Shown here: one piece after another, positions 26,501 through 38,428 of the stretch
How the letters are laid out: every line of letters begins with the position of its first letter
How positions within the stretch are numbered: the first letter of the stretch is position 1
Source: Eutrigla gurnardus
Taxonomy: Eukaryota > Chordata > Actinopteri > Perciformes > Triglidae
Direction of reading: 5' to 3'
Assembly (NCBI GenBank): GCA_963514095.1
Contig: OY741282.1
Location: 12,169,347 to 12,233,346, forward strand
DNA length: 64,000 nt
The notes under the pieces: model-generated
Seen by the model: the letters and a program-made list of their open reading frames with translations, nothing else
The model's database searches: none
Told to the model about the DNA's origin: nothing
Program-made: the position numbers and the translations under genes

Positions 26501-27885
26501 TTGATTTTGAAATGAATGTTGTGTTGTGTGTTGAATTGTCTGCTTGCCTGTGCACCAATTTGTTTTTGTACTATCAGCTGGGAATTATTGGAGGTACACT
26601 GGCTGAACATGGTTTTCCATGCGATTAGTAGGAAACCACTTCTTTCCAGGAAACTTCTGAAAAATGATTCAAAAATTACAGACCCATAAAATAAAGCATC
26701 ATCCATTTTTAAAACTTGGATATATATAAATTCTGTATTCAGTCATTTTCCGTAGCTACTCCATTAGTTTGATGCCATTAGTGCTAAAAGTGATTAACTT
26801 ATCTTCATCATCAGTCATATAACTCAATAACTTTCCTTTACAACCAACAACTAACGGTTATTTACAGTATCAGTGTATCTCCCCATTATTTCCTCCATTC
26901 AGCGTTTAGTCTATGACAGATATTCTTCGATGCTGCTGAAGACAGATCGTAGCACGGAGCAGAACTATTACTATTACAGTAGCTGCTACTGTAAAGAACC
27001 AGCAGTTGCTCCGAGCTGACTGACAATGATGCTGTTAATGAGTGTGGAGTTGCATTGCTGGTTTTTCCACCCAGGACATTGAAATCTCAGGACATTCAGA
27101 CCTCCACGGGTCCTTGTTTCCCTGTGATTTCTGGTCGCTTCAAGCCCCAAAATTAATACACATGTGCTTGAACACATCGGGCAGAAAAAACGTAGCTTCG
27201 GGCAAGCTACTCTTAAAAGGACATGTTGACATTTTGATTTTGGCCAGCTGTTTTCTGCCTCTGCACGGCAGATTCTCTGACCATTAAAGCAGAATGTGGG
27301 TGTTCCTCATTTGAAATACAGGGGCACAACTTTCTGCAAACCAGCGGTGTTCGCTACACCTTCAGTGCAGATTATGGTGGTTTGTCATTTTCCTGCAGAG
27401 GAGACACTAAGAATGGCCCGAGTGGTTTGCTGATAACGAGAGAGCAGGGGGAAGTAGCCATGCGACGTTATTCATTCAGGAAGCATGAGAGAGGACGAAC
27501 GGGAGGAAGTGAGCGCGAGGGAATGTGAGGTGGATGGAATAAAGCAAAGGCACGACAGATTGAGTACAGAAAAAGAAACGTAACCCCTTTGTTTCACTAA
27601 CCCAGGAGTGAGCACGCAGCTTGTGGTGGCCAGTGCGTCGGTCGTCGAGTTAGTCAGTGAGTAAGCTGTCCCATCAGCTTACCTCTGGCGAGCCTCAGCG
27701 CGTCTTCCTGGTCGGTTAGCTACTAAGCCTACTGACACAGTGTTGGGGGTCTCTCAGGCAGACTGGGAGGGAGCGGGAGTGCGTGTCGGAGTGTGTGTTT
27801 GTGTCAGAGAGAGAAAAAGGCGTCAGGGCTGGTCCTCAGTAACCTCAGCTCTCCTCGGCGTCGGCCTCTGTGCTGTGTGGCATCC
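23506..27885 (-). other. Convergent intergenic stretch, probably largely ermp1 3' UTR
   Basis: There is no coding exon on either strand. The stretch separates the 3' ends of ric1 (plus) and ermp1 (minus). Candidate minus-strand poly(A) signals are AATAAA at 25497-25502 and 24159-24164 and the variant ATTAAA at 23585-23590. If the most distal is used, nearly the whole region is ermp1 3' UTR and the two genes almost touch. Short open frames such as 24747-24932 have no recognisable homology and are treated as chance. Confidence 0.4.
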
Positions 27886-29070
27886 TCAGTATCGGTACAT
27901 GTCGTAGGTACTGACCCAAGACGAGGGAAAAGCCCACGTGGGGAACCTGAGGAGGATTTCCTCCAGTTGAGCAGTCCTCCTGTCTTGCCCAAAGAAATAG
28001 TGGGTGGAGATGGCAACGGAGATCATCCCTTCTGGGCCTGATGGGTCCGGGTCCCTGGGAGGCTGACGGAGGGGGAGAAAGGAAGGAACACCATGAATCA
28101 ACATGTGGGAAGACCAGAACCAGAGCTGCAGTTGTTCCAGAAAAATCCCCTCGTCTTTAGCTTGATTGTGCTGCATGGGATTTAGCTCATGCAATGGATT
28201 CGAAAAGAGTCTTTAAAAGGTTACGGAGTTCGTTTCAACACATGCAATTGTTAAAAACAGTAGAGCACATAATGGTTAAAACAGTCCAGTGTCCTACCAA
28301 GAGCTAATCTCCTGCAGACATCCCACACTGAGGCGAATAGCTATGTGATATGTGAGGAATGAAAAGAATGACATAAAGATGGATGGATTGCAAGCCTGTC
28401 AAAGGAGCAGCAGCACCTCCTGATTTATTTAATATTGTAGGAAAGGAAAAGTATTTTAAAAGATGTTTCCATATCTCTCTCACGTTAGCTTAGCTTAGCA
28501 TCTTGTCTTGTTGTGTCCAAAACATTCGAGCTGCACCTTACATCCATGTCTGGCTACTATGTCATCGTTTCAATACATTGTATTTATAGAGGTTTTACAT
28601 GGTGCAATAAAAAAAAGACAAATGTCATAAAAGTGTAATTGGTATACTATAAAATGTCATAGCATAGTATTTCATAAAACATCATAGTATAGTCTGTCGT
28701 ATGTCCTGTTGACCGAATCAAAGTCACCAAATTCTAATCGGTTCATCCTTGAGTGCATGAGGACGTTTGTGCCAGAGGTAATGACATTCACCCCTAAGAT
28801 ATCATGTTCACCATAATGGCACGAACGGACAACAACACAATCAATACAAAAGAGAGCGGCAATGAAATGTTTAGAACGCTCCATCAGCTGCAGACGGACG
28901 GTACCTGTATTTCAAACCAGAAGGTCCATGTGGGGGCGTCGAGGCCGTGGGAATAGAAGACAAAATATTCGCCGCTCAAGTCGAACTGAGGCGTTCCGTC
29001 ACCGAAGGACCAGGTGGAGAGGCTGGCTCCTCGATGAGGCATCAGATACAGGGACATGTGGCTGGGGCCT

Positions 29071-29107
<37 letters not shown>

Positions 29108-32100
29108 ACTTATAAATATATAGCATTGCACGCTAAAGTAGCTGTTCTGGATATGGATCCTTGGATATGGAGTACAAAGCCAAATGTCATTTTTCTGGGA
29201 TGCTTTGAAGCCAACAAGGTGGGGCTGAGATCTCCTTACAGCTCAGAGGATGGAAACTTGTTTTGTCCAGTAATGTTTCCAAGTTGAAGGCTGAGCTTTC
29301 AATTGCCACGTTTTATGTTTCATAATCTCTCTTCATACATAATCCTAGTGCCGATGTAAACTCTCTCCCAAGTGTTGCGTCGCCACATATTTTCAGGATG
29401 CCCGCCAGCTCTGCCATCCCTGTCTGTGAACATGCTGCTGTCAGCCAATTTTTTTCATTATTTTCATCTCTGCCAACTAGTCCTAGAAAGAGTTTGTGTC
29501 TATAGTGTAGTATTTGTATTGATTTAGCCATTAAGTGTCCTGGCTTTGGGGAGCCGGATAGCTCAGTTGGTAGAGTTGGCTCACTGCAGCGGCCTCGGGT
29601 TCGAATCCGACCGGCGGACCTTTCTGCCTGTCATCCCCCCCCTCATTCCCTTAAATAACTTAAAAAAAAGGTGTCCTGGCCTTTCACACTGAAGGTCATC
29701 TTGATCGTCCCCCAGCTGGTCTCCTCTCTGGACAGCAGGCTGAATTCCACTGGCGAGGTGGGAGACACTTCTGGAGCAGGAAGGTACCAGTTCTTCCTGC
29801 AAATACATCAAAATACTTGAGCTGAGGAAGAATACAAAGTATAAAGTATACAACTACATCAAGCGAATGAAGGCAAAGAGCGTGGAAACAATGCTGCCGG
29901 CTACAAGGCCGCGTTACTGACTTGCTGAGGGACTTCACGGGCAGGAACCAGGGGTAACCACAGAAGGGCCGGTCCTCGCGGCAACTGGTGCGAATGCTCT
30001 CGTTGATCTCGGGGATGTGGGGTGTGATGTGCTGTATGCCTGTGTAGTCAAAGCTGTTGATCCACAGACCCGAGTCTTGGCTCTCCACCTGGCCCTGGAG
30101 GTTGTGGAAGGTCCGCGTTGTATGCTGCAGGAGAGTGCACACAACATTTTTCAGCATTTTTAAGCGCACATTTTCCTTTTACAGAGTGAGTTTCTGCTCT
30201 TGCCAGAATTGCTTAATAGAGCTCTCTGCCATTTACATAAGCAGGTGAAGGATTGGAATCAGAGCACTTTTATCTAATCGTGATAACATGTGGAGATACG
30301 TCATGGTGTTCTGTGTCCCAGTTCCACACAAATATGCTCTATAGGGGGTTTATGTTTCACCTGCTCCCAACAGGAGATATTAATCATGCAAGCACGCAGC
30401 CGGACCTGCACTGCAGGATAGTCAGCGGAGGCCAAACAAAAACAACACAAACAACATGGAAACTGCTTCATATTCAAAATCCAAAATGAAGAATGGAACC
30501 TGCAGGAAGACTCGTTTCGGGCGTGGGCTCTCTGGACTGCCCGAATAAGGAAAGAGGAAGCCACAGGACACCAACAGGAACATGAAGATGAAGACTGAAC
30601 CCAGACCAGCCAGGATCCACTTAGTGCCACGTGCCAAGTAGATGAAATGAAGCTGATACGGACGGAGAAATATAATATGTTACTGAAGTGGAGAACTGAA
30701 CGATGTACATTGCATCCTTTTTTGAAATTACAACAAATATGAGAACATTAATGGTAAAAAAATAAATAAAAAAAGAGAGATTACTTTTCATAAATACTCT
30801 TAAGATAAATATAAAAAAACCTAAGCCACCATCTGCAAGATATGTTCTACTCAGTCAGCCAACTATACACAGCCGTTGGTTTACATATCTGAAGTCAAAC
30901 AATGAAAGTCAATAAACTGCTCAACTCAAACTTTACTGCCGGGAACAACACAATAAACCAGCCGGGTCATGTGTATTCTGCCCTGCGTACACTCCCCTAT
31001 GTCATTTCAAGGTGATTCTACAAATCCAGATTTGTTATTCATCGTTGTACATAATGTGGGAATACTCACAAAAAAGGAGGAGAGGAAGATGGTTGCCAGG
31101 GTAACCAGGGTGGCCATCACCACCTCAGGAGGAATCTCTGTACCGCTGCGCCCCATGATGGGCGTGAAAATCTCAAACACCACCCAGATGAGGAACATGA
31201 AGTGGATGTAAGGCAACGCCAGGCCCAACAGATAGAGCACACTGTACTTGGCTGATGCTCCTGCAGAAAGATGGAGAGGTTACGGTTAGTTGGATTAAAC
31301 TGAATAATCCAAGGATCTATCTGTTTATTTCTTGACTCTGTCTATAACAGATACCACTTATTCAAATCAACCAAATGTAAAATGTTCATACAAATGTACC
31401 TACAAATGTAAGATATATGTAAGATGTAAGATTTTTTCCTATATTATCTATAACATTCATTGTAAATAAAGTCGAGTTGTGCGTTCACCTCTATTTTTAA
31501 ATTCTTTTGCTAGCAGCAGTCTGGTGAGCAGGGGGAAGGCCACCATGAGCATGGGCACATAGGCCGAACACAGGCCCTGGTGGGTCAGCCAGACCAGGCC
31601 GCAGCACCACAGCAACAAGCTCACGTCAAAGTAGAGATCACCCAGCTCCACCAGACGGACACCCTGCATGGAAAACACATAGAAGGGATGGATGTGAGTG
31701 GATTAGAGACTACGGTATGATGCTTTGATGGATGGGGAATCAGCTGAAGTGTACAGCAGTGTTAAAACATCAATCAAAGTTAAGCTGATATGATATAATG
31801 GAGCTCATGTGTCAGCACACCAGGTTAGCTGGTTAGCTTAGCTAAGCATAAACACTGGATGCAGCGGAGGTGCTGATAGGTGGATTTTGTAGGGGGATAC
31901 AGTCTATTTTAGTAAAGCTATTTCCCAAAATGTCCAACTTTAACTACATAAAAAAAAAAAAAACACTTACTCCATAGTACAAGTTCTTGGCCAGCGTGTG
32001 AATGAGGACCATCTTGCCCGTGGCAGCAGCCCCATAAAGGCAGATGGAGGCATAGAAGTGGTTGTACCAGAACATGGAGCGGCCCAGCAGAGTGACAAGC

Positions 32101-33414
32101 AGAGCAACGATCAGCACCGACATCAGGGTGACGAACCAACTCAGAACTGCTACGCCTGTGGCGTAGGCCAGATCCCGAACATATCGGCCGCCTGGAAGAC
32201 ATGAATAGAAAATAAAGACTTAACACGCAATTTGGATTCGAAGTCAGGACTAGAACGTTCTTAGTTTGCAAGAAAAACAATTGAATAACCCACAAGGGGG
32301 GAAACACACAACACACACATCCAGTACAGGAAATGGCATAACATGCATCCACCACAGGAAATGGCAACCTACCCCCATTGCCTGGCAGGGAGGCTTTCTT
32401 GGCCAGGTAGAGGAAGGTTGCCGTGGCTACCATGTAGTTGAGGATGGTGCCAACACGAGCTGGATAAGCCACCACAACTACCCCCAGCAGGTCGAAAAAT
32501 ACCATGTTGCCGTGACGATACTCTGAGGAATCGGCCAACTTCTCTGACGTTACCAGGTACCTCAGGACGGCCAGGATGTTGTCCCCTGAAAACAGGATGT
32601 GAGTTTCAAGGTGAAAAGTTTCAAAGCTGAAATATTACACATCAAAGCTTCATTTAAATTGCATTGACATCTGCAGCACAGAGTTGGAGAACATCCGCTG
32701 GACAACCGCAGAGTACAAGCAGGATATGATCCACTCTAAGAACCAGGACTGTATAGAAAGGTTAATATGACTGCATGTGAAAGTGACGGTTTGATGTGAG
32801 AAAAGAGGCTCGTCCTTGATAGAGCTGACACATCAAACGCAGTAGAGTTTACTGATGACTCAGACCACCTTCTGACCAGCAGGGACGGGCTGCACTGAGG
32901 TAATGGCCTTTGTCATTCCTGCACGGCCGCCCAGACAGTAATAGCAGTAATAAGACTGCACACGGACACCATGTAAATAGTGAACAGGATACTCGTAAAT
33001 GAAGGTGTTTTACTGTGTATGGAGCCTTGGGCCTAATCAATATTGAATTGAATTAAAACAAATGTAGCATTTAATTGGCAATTACAGTATAAACAGTTCT
33101 GAAAGATGTGTGGAAGCCATGAAATATAGTTGCTCTAGCAAACATCTCGTGTGATCTTGCACATTCAACACTATCCTCTCCCACACACACTTCCACATTC
33201 TCTTACATGTAAAATCCCCGTCACACTCCCCCACATAAGTTACCATTCAAACACACAGCTATTCTCTTACCATTTCCCATGAAGGGATATGTAAGAGAGG
33301 ATACACGTGTCTGTCTTAGATACACTACTGTAGAGTGTTTGATAGTGTTTGTGTATGTTTGCGTGTGAGCAAACATGATTCATGCCCCGAGGGGTAGAGT
33401 GTCAAAGGGTATAG

Positions 33415-33451
<37 letters not shown>

Positions 33452-33680
33452 TGATTTATGGCCTAAATGTCCTGCTGTTGTTATATAAAAGTTATAAATC
33501 AGTATATGGGACATGTAGTGGATTTCCCGGCTCCAGTCATAATGTTGAATATAGAAGAACAATCTGGCTATGTGAAGGATTAGTAAGAGGTCGTTGTGTG
33601 GGTTAGTGCCCGCCCAAGGCCAAGTTTCTTTTATCTGAGCTGGTCAATGTGCTGCTGCCGGCATGTCTGCACAGTTAACG

Positions 33681-33763
<83 letters not shown>

Positions 33764-36700
33764 ACAGAGCTCCATTGTTCTTCCGCCTGGTAGGCCCACT
33801 GTTCCCTAAAAGAGTAAACAACAAGAGTGTACAACATCTACTTGTTCCGTTTGGGTTCACTGCTTAGCGACACCATTCTGTCTTTGTAATTTACCCACAA
33901 CTTTCCTTTATGAATGTTGTTATGGCAAAGCAACCATGATAACATTAATTAAAAAAAGAACATCATATATAATAATTTTATTGCACGGTAACACTGAAGA
34001 GTTATATTGCCACACTCTTGTTTATATAGCAACTTTACTGCAAACAGATGCGGTGAATCTACATAAGAGCGATGCTAGCCTTGCACCTTGAACCCACTTT
34101 GTTGAAAAGCAGAGCCGTGAAAGAGATTTGAATGAGGCAGATGGGCATCGACACAGCAGAGCTACGAGTGTATCATCTACTCTCGTTCTGCCTCCTTCTC
34201 TACAGACTAAATATACCTTCTACCTACCTCTGAAATCTCACTTTCTCTCCCTAATAATGTATGCCTTTCGCTGTGTGCTACTGTACATGTTGAGAAGAGA
34301 TGTCCACAAGCTGCTGAGGCTGCAAGGTTTGTATGGATGCATTTCTTAGTTCGCTGGGAAATAATGAGATCAGCAGTCTGGTGACCGGTCTGACACTGAG
34401 GGTCAATGCACGAAAGGACAGTGTGTGTTTGTGTCTATGTCAGAAAAACAGCGTTTGGTAGCCGCCACTGCTGCAGGGACCGCTCTCTCCTCGGCAGTCA
34501 GACACACCCACAAGCTAACATGCGCTGCATATATTTGCAGGGAGTGTTAAATAAAAGCTTGAGGTGACACCTCAATCTAAGATTGGTACGTGTAGGTCTA
34601 CGTAGATGCATGTGTGTGTGCCGTTTACCGGCTCGCTGGATGGAGTCTGTGTGGATCCTGTCAGCAGTGTCGTACTTTGTGTGATAGATGAAACCGTTTT
34701 CAATGAAAGCCAGATCGATGCCTGTAAAAAAAGAAAAAACATGCATACACAAAATAAGATAAATAAGGAGGGAGGAAAAAAGACAAAAAACTTTGATTTG
34801 TATATCTATCAGCCACATATTTTCAACAACTTTGGCACTACTAAGTTCTATACTCTGAAGACCTTGTTCTGCATTACCTGGGATGTTACCAAAGTCTCTG
34901 TAGATGCGGAAGTCAGTATCAGCAGGGATGATGCCGCTCTGAAAGACCTCCTGGCCAACCACGGAGGCAAAGGGGTGTTTGGCTGCATGAACGTAGGCCT
35001 GGACCAGCCACGGGTTCTCTGGACCTTTTTGGGAAGAAAAGGCTTTTAGGATATTTGACACGTTGGACAATTATTGTACTTTTCAAGGTTTTGGCACAAA
35101 GAGTAATGATTCTATATAACATGAGGGTTCTATAACCCTGTTTCTAGCCGCCTGTCTTTACCTCTAGCTGTTGGTGGTTGTGTGATGTACGCCTTTAAGC
35201 TTGTTTAATATATAACACATATAATGTATATGACACGTGTATCAGTGAGTGCATCGGATAATGTCTACAATATAAATACGATGTTCAAGCACTTTGAGAA
35301 CCATAATCAGGCAGCGAGTAATTCATATAGATATGGGATCGTTGCAGCCTGCAGATGAATGTAAATGGATGGTTGGAGTAAGGCCACATACTGAAACTAC
35401 ATAGTGTTACTCAAGGCTGCATTAGTGTCTCAACCTCACATTTTGCACTTTCTCAACGACAGGAAACAGAAACGCTGATGGCTACACACATAAACATACG
35501 CAAAACAAACATGCAGAAGAGACCGGAGGAAGAACCTGCTAATAAACAAACAGTGAGGCGTTTGTTTGGTTGAGTACCTGTCTGAAAAACAACCTCCTTG
35601 CCCCCAACACCTGCCGCCTCCAAGTTAATGAAGGCTCGCACCTGCTTGGCCCACGGATGCTGAGTAATGAAACCGTGGCTGGCCTGACGGAGAGAAGGTA
35701 AAAAAAGAAGAGTTTGGGAGAAAATAAGAATGTAACGGAGGGAGAAAAACAAAAATAGAGGAGGCATTGTCGACTTAATGAGGCTAGTCTGACATTGAAA
35801 GTGTAAAACGTGTCCTCGTAACTTTTATTTTACCTGAAGGATATTTTCCTCTGCGCCGTTAAAGAGGAAGATGACGCCATGATGAAGAGGAGTCGATTGG
35901 TTTGCTAGAGAATGGAGCACTTCCAGCATCACAGCACAGCTAACTGCGTCATCACTGGCACCTAAGACAAGGAAACCAGTGTGTGTGGGGGGGGGGCGCG
36001 TGTGTCAAAAATACTAAAATCCTGCAACAAAAGCTCAGGCTGGCCTGGCATTTACACACAGAGACATTCAATTGTTAACTAACATCACCCTACTGTCCTG
36101 ACCCAGTGGCTCAGTATGAGATTAGAAAACATGCAGGTGATAGAGCTGATGACTCTTGATGTACATCAGAATCTCATGAACTAACTAACGCGTGAGAATG
36201 CATGATGTAGGCCTCCAAGTGCAAACTTGTGAAGAATGCGGCTAGCATGTAAGGAGCCAGCTCCCTGACTGCTTGTATAACGGTTAAAGCACAAAGGAAA
36301 AGGGGTCAAGATGAGAAGAAAAGAGCATGTGAACAGGGCATGTGACGCGGAGACATTACACAGGTTAGTCGTGAGGAAACCCCTTTATAGTGAGAAGAAG
36401 TGAGAAGAAAAGGGGGGGGGGGGAAATGGCCAAAGATCAGAGTCATGTGCTCCAGCTTTCTGGATTCAATGTGTTCACGAGGTGAGGGTAGGAGCCTGGT
36501 CACCGTGTATCTGGGTACCATTTATGCTTCCGTCGCTGCCACTTATGTCAGCTACATATTAACCCTTGTCCTAAAAAAAGCTCTGTGAGAAGAAGAATGC
36601 AAGTAAAAAGCAAAGCCTGAATGCTTCAAATGTACATATTATAGCGTTAAACTCGATAAAAAGCCATTATAAAGATATTTGACTCATCAGTTTGCTGTTC

Positions 36701-36832
36701 TGGCTGTGTTTGCCAATTCCAAGAAATCCAAGTCTTAGCAGGCAACAGTGGACACGAAAATATGTATGTGTATCTTCCTGGTCCACACCTCTTGGATGAA
36801 TTTCCTATTTCTGGTGAAGCTGCGTGCGCACA

Positions 36833-36877
<45 letters not shown>

Positions 36878-38368
36878 CTGATAAGTGAAAAAATATGTCC
36901 CTCCTACAGGCCCATGGGTGTGGAGTGAAACAGCGAAAAATTCCTGAATCAACAAAAGACAAATAGAATATGACTTCATAATGTGCTTTCTATCATTAAC
37001 TGGCATGTATTGCTGGGCCATCTAGATATTTCCCCTGGTTTCTGCTTAGTGCACTTAGGACACTCAAATTTCCTGCATTGCTTAATTTCCCACAGTGTGA
37101 GCCACATGACTACAGAGCACACTAGACACAAGTGAGGGTATTATCACCATAAAACAGCCGCTGGTAACCTCATGGCACTCTGTGAGGAAAAGAGCTGCAG
37201 GATCCATGTGGCAGAGATCCTTTAACGCTATACGCTCACATCAGCATGCTAACAAGAATGCTAGCGTGTTGATATTTAGCAGGTATAATGTAATACATAT
37301 TCGCCATCTTAGTTTAGCATATCTGCTAACATCTGCTAATGATCACCAAACTTACAACAGCTGAGACTTCTGGGAAGTATTTGGTCAAAAAAAACATATA
37401 GGACTCCTAAAACAAAGTGTACAATTCACCCTCTGGGGACCATGAATGCCTGAACCAGATTTCACAGCAAACCACCCAGTAGTTGTCAGAGACTTTCACT
37501 GTGAACAACAAATGACAACTACAAGAAAAGTCAGGGGATCGCCACGTCAGTGTGCATCATCCTCTGAGGGACATTAATGCCTTTACAAAATGTCCTAATC
37601 TTATAGATATTTCAGTCTGGACCAAAGTGGTGGACCGACAGACTGACCCTCAGGGCATGATGCTTAATTCATACTATAAAGTGCTCTACAGAAACAACAG
37701 ATTCACAATTTACTTTACAACTTTTACTTTCTGGTAATTCTAGTTTCTTTTCTGCATGTACCTACATGTAAACCGAGTCCCTAAATCTGTTCAAATAAAG
37801 CTCAATCTCTTTCAGTGCCTTCAGTAAGAGCTTGCATAAAGTAGACAGACTTCTTCAAGAGACGGGGACAGTTGTCTAACCTGGACTGTTGGCCACTGTA
37901 TCAAAGTGGCAGTTGGCCAGCATGAGGTGCTGCGTCCCACCCTTAGGCTCTAGCCTGACAGCGATGTTGGTGACGCGGTCATAAAAGCTGGTGAAGCCTC
38001 CGAGAAAGTCAATGGAGAAAGTGCCGGTGGGGCGCTGCACATCCACCTTGAGCTGATGGGGGCCGGCTGCCGTCTCCACCCGGATGTTCTCGATCTGCTC
38101 CAACAAGTAGCCCACTGTCAGGACTTCATTCTCGTGGCTGCCCACCGGACGAGGGCCCACGCTGGTAATCTGCTCCAGGTGCCGTCTAGATCGTGGGGGA
38201 GGAGAGAAAGACAATATTGTGACGCTGTAAAAAGACAGAAAACCAAACCTGCATTTTCCATCACAACATTATTAAAGCAGAACACTCCATGGATTGCTTT
38301 TCAAAACCACCTCAAGGTTCTGGTTTCAATATGATTTTTCAAGAAGTCAGAGTGCTTGCAGACATTAT

Positions 38369-38428
<60 letters not shown>

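Noticed and set aside
29549..29622. Possible intact tRNA gene
   Set aside because: A and B boxes are good, but the acceptor stem does not pair convincingly. The sequence continues into a C-rich SINE body with A-rich tail and is bounded by a target-site duplication.
33631..33837. Open frames rich in Cys-Val or Thr-His on both strands
   Set aside because: They are translations of a pure CA/GT microsatellite. The same applies to similar frames at 28884-29126, 36735-36962, 45339-45622, 57910-58164 and 58374-58755.
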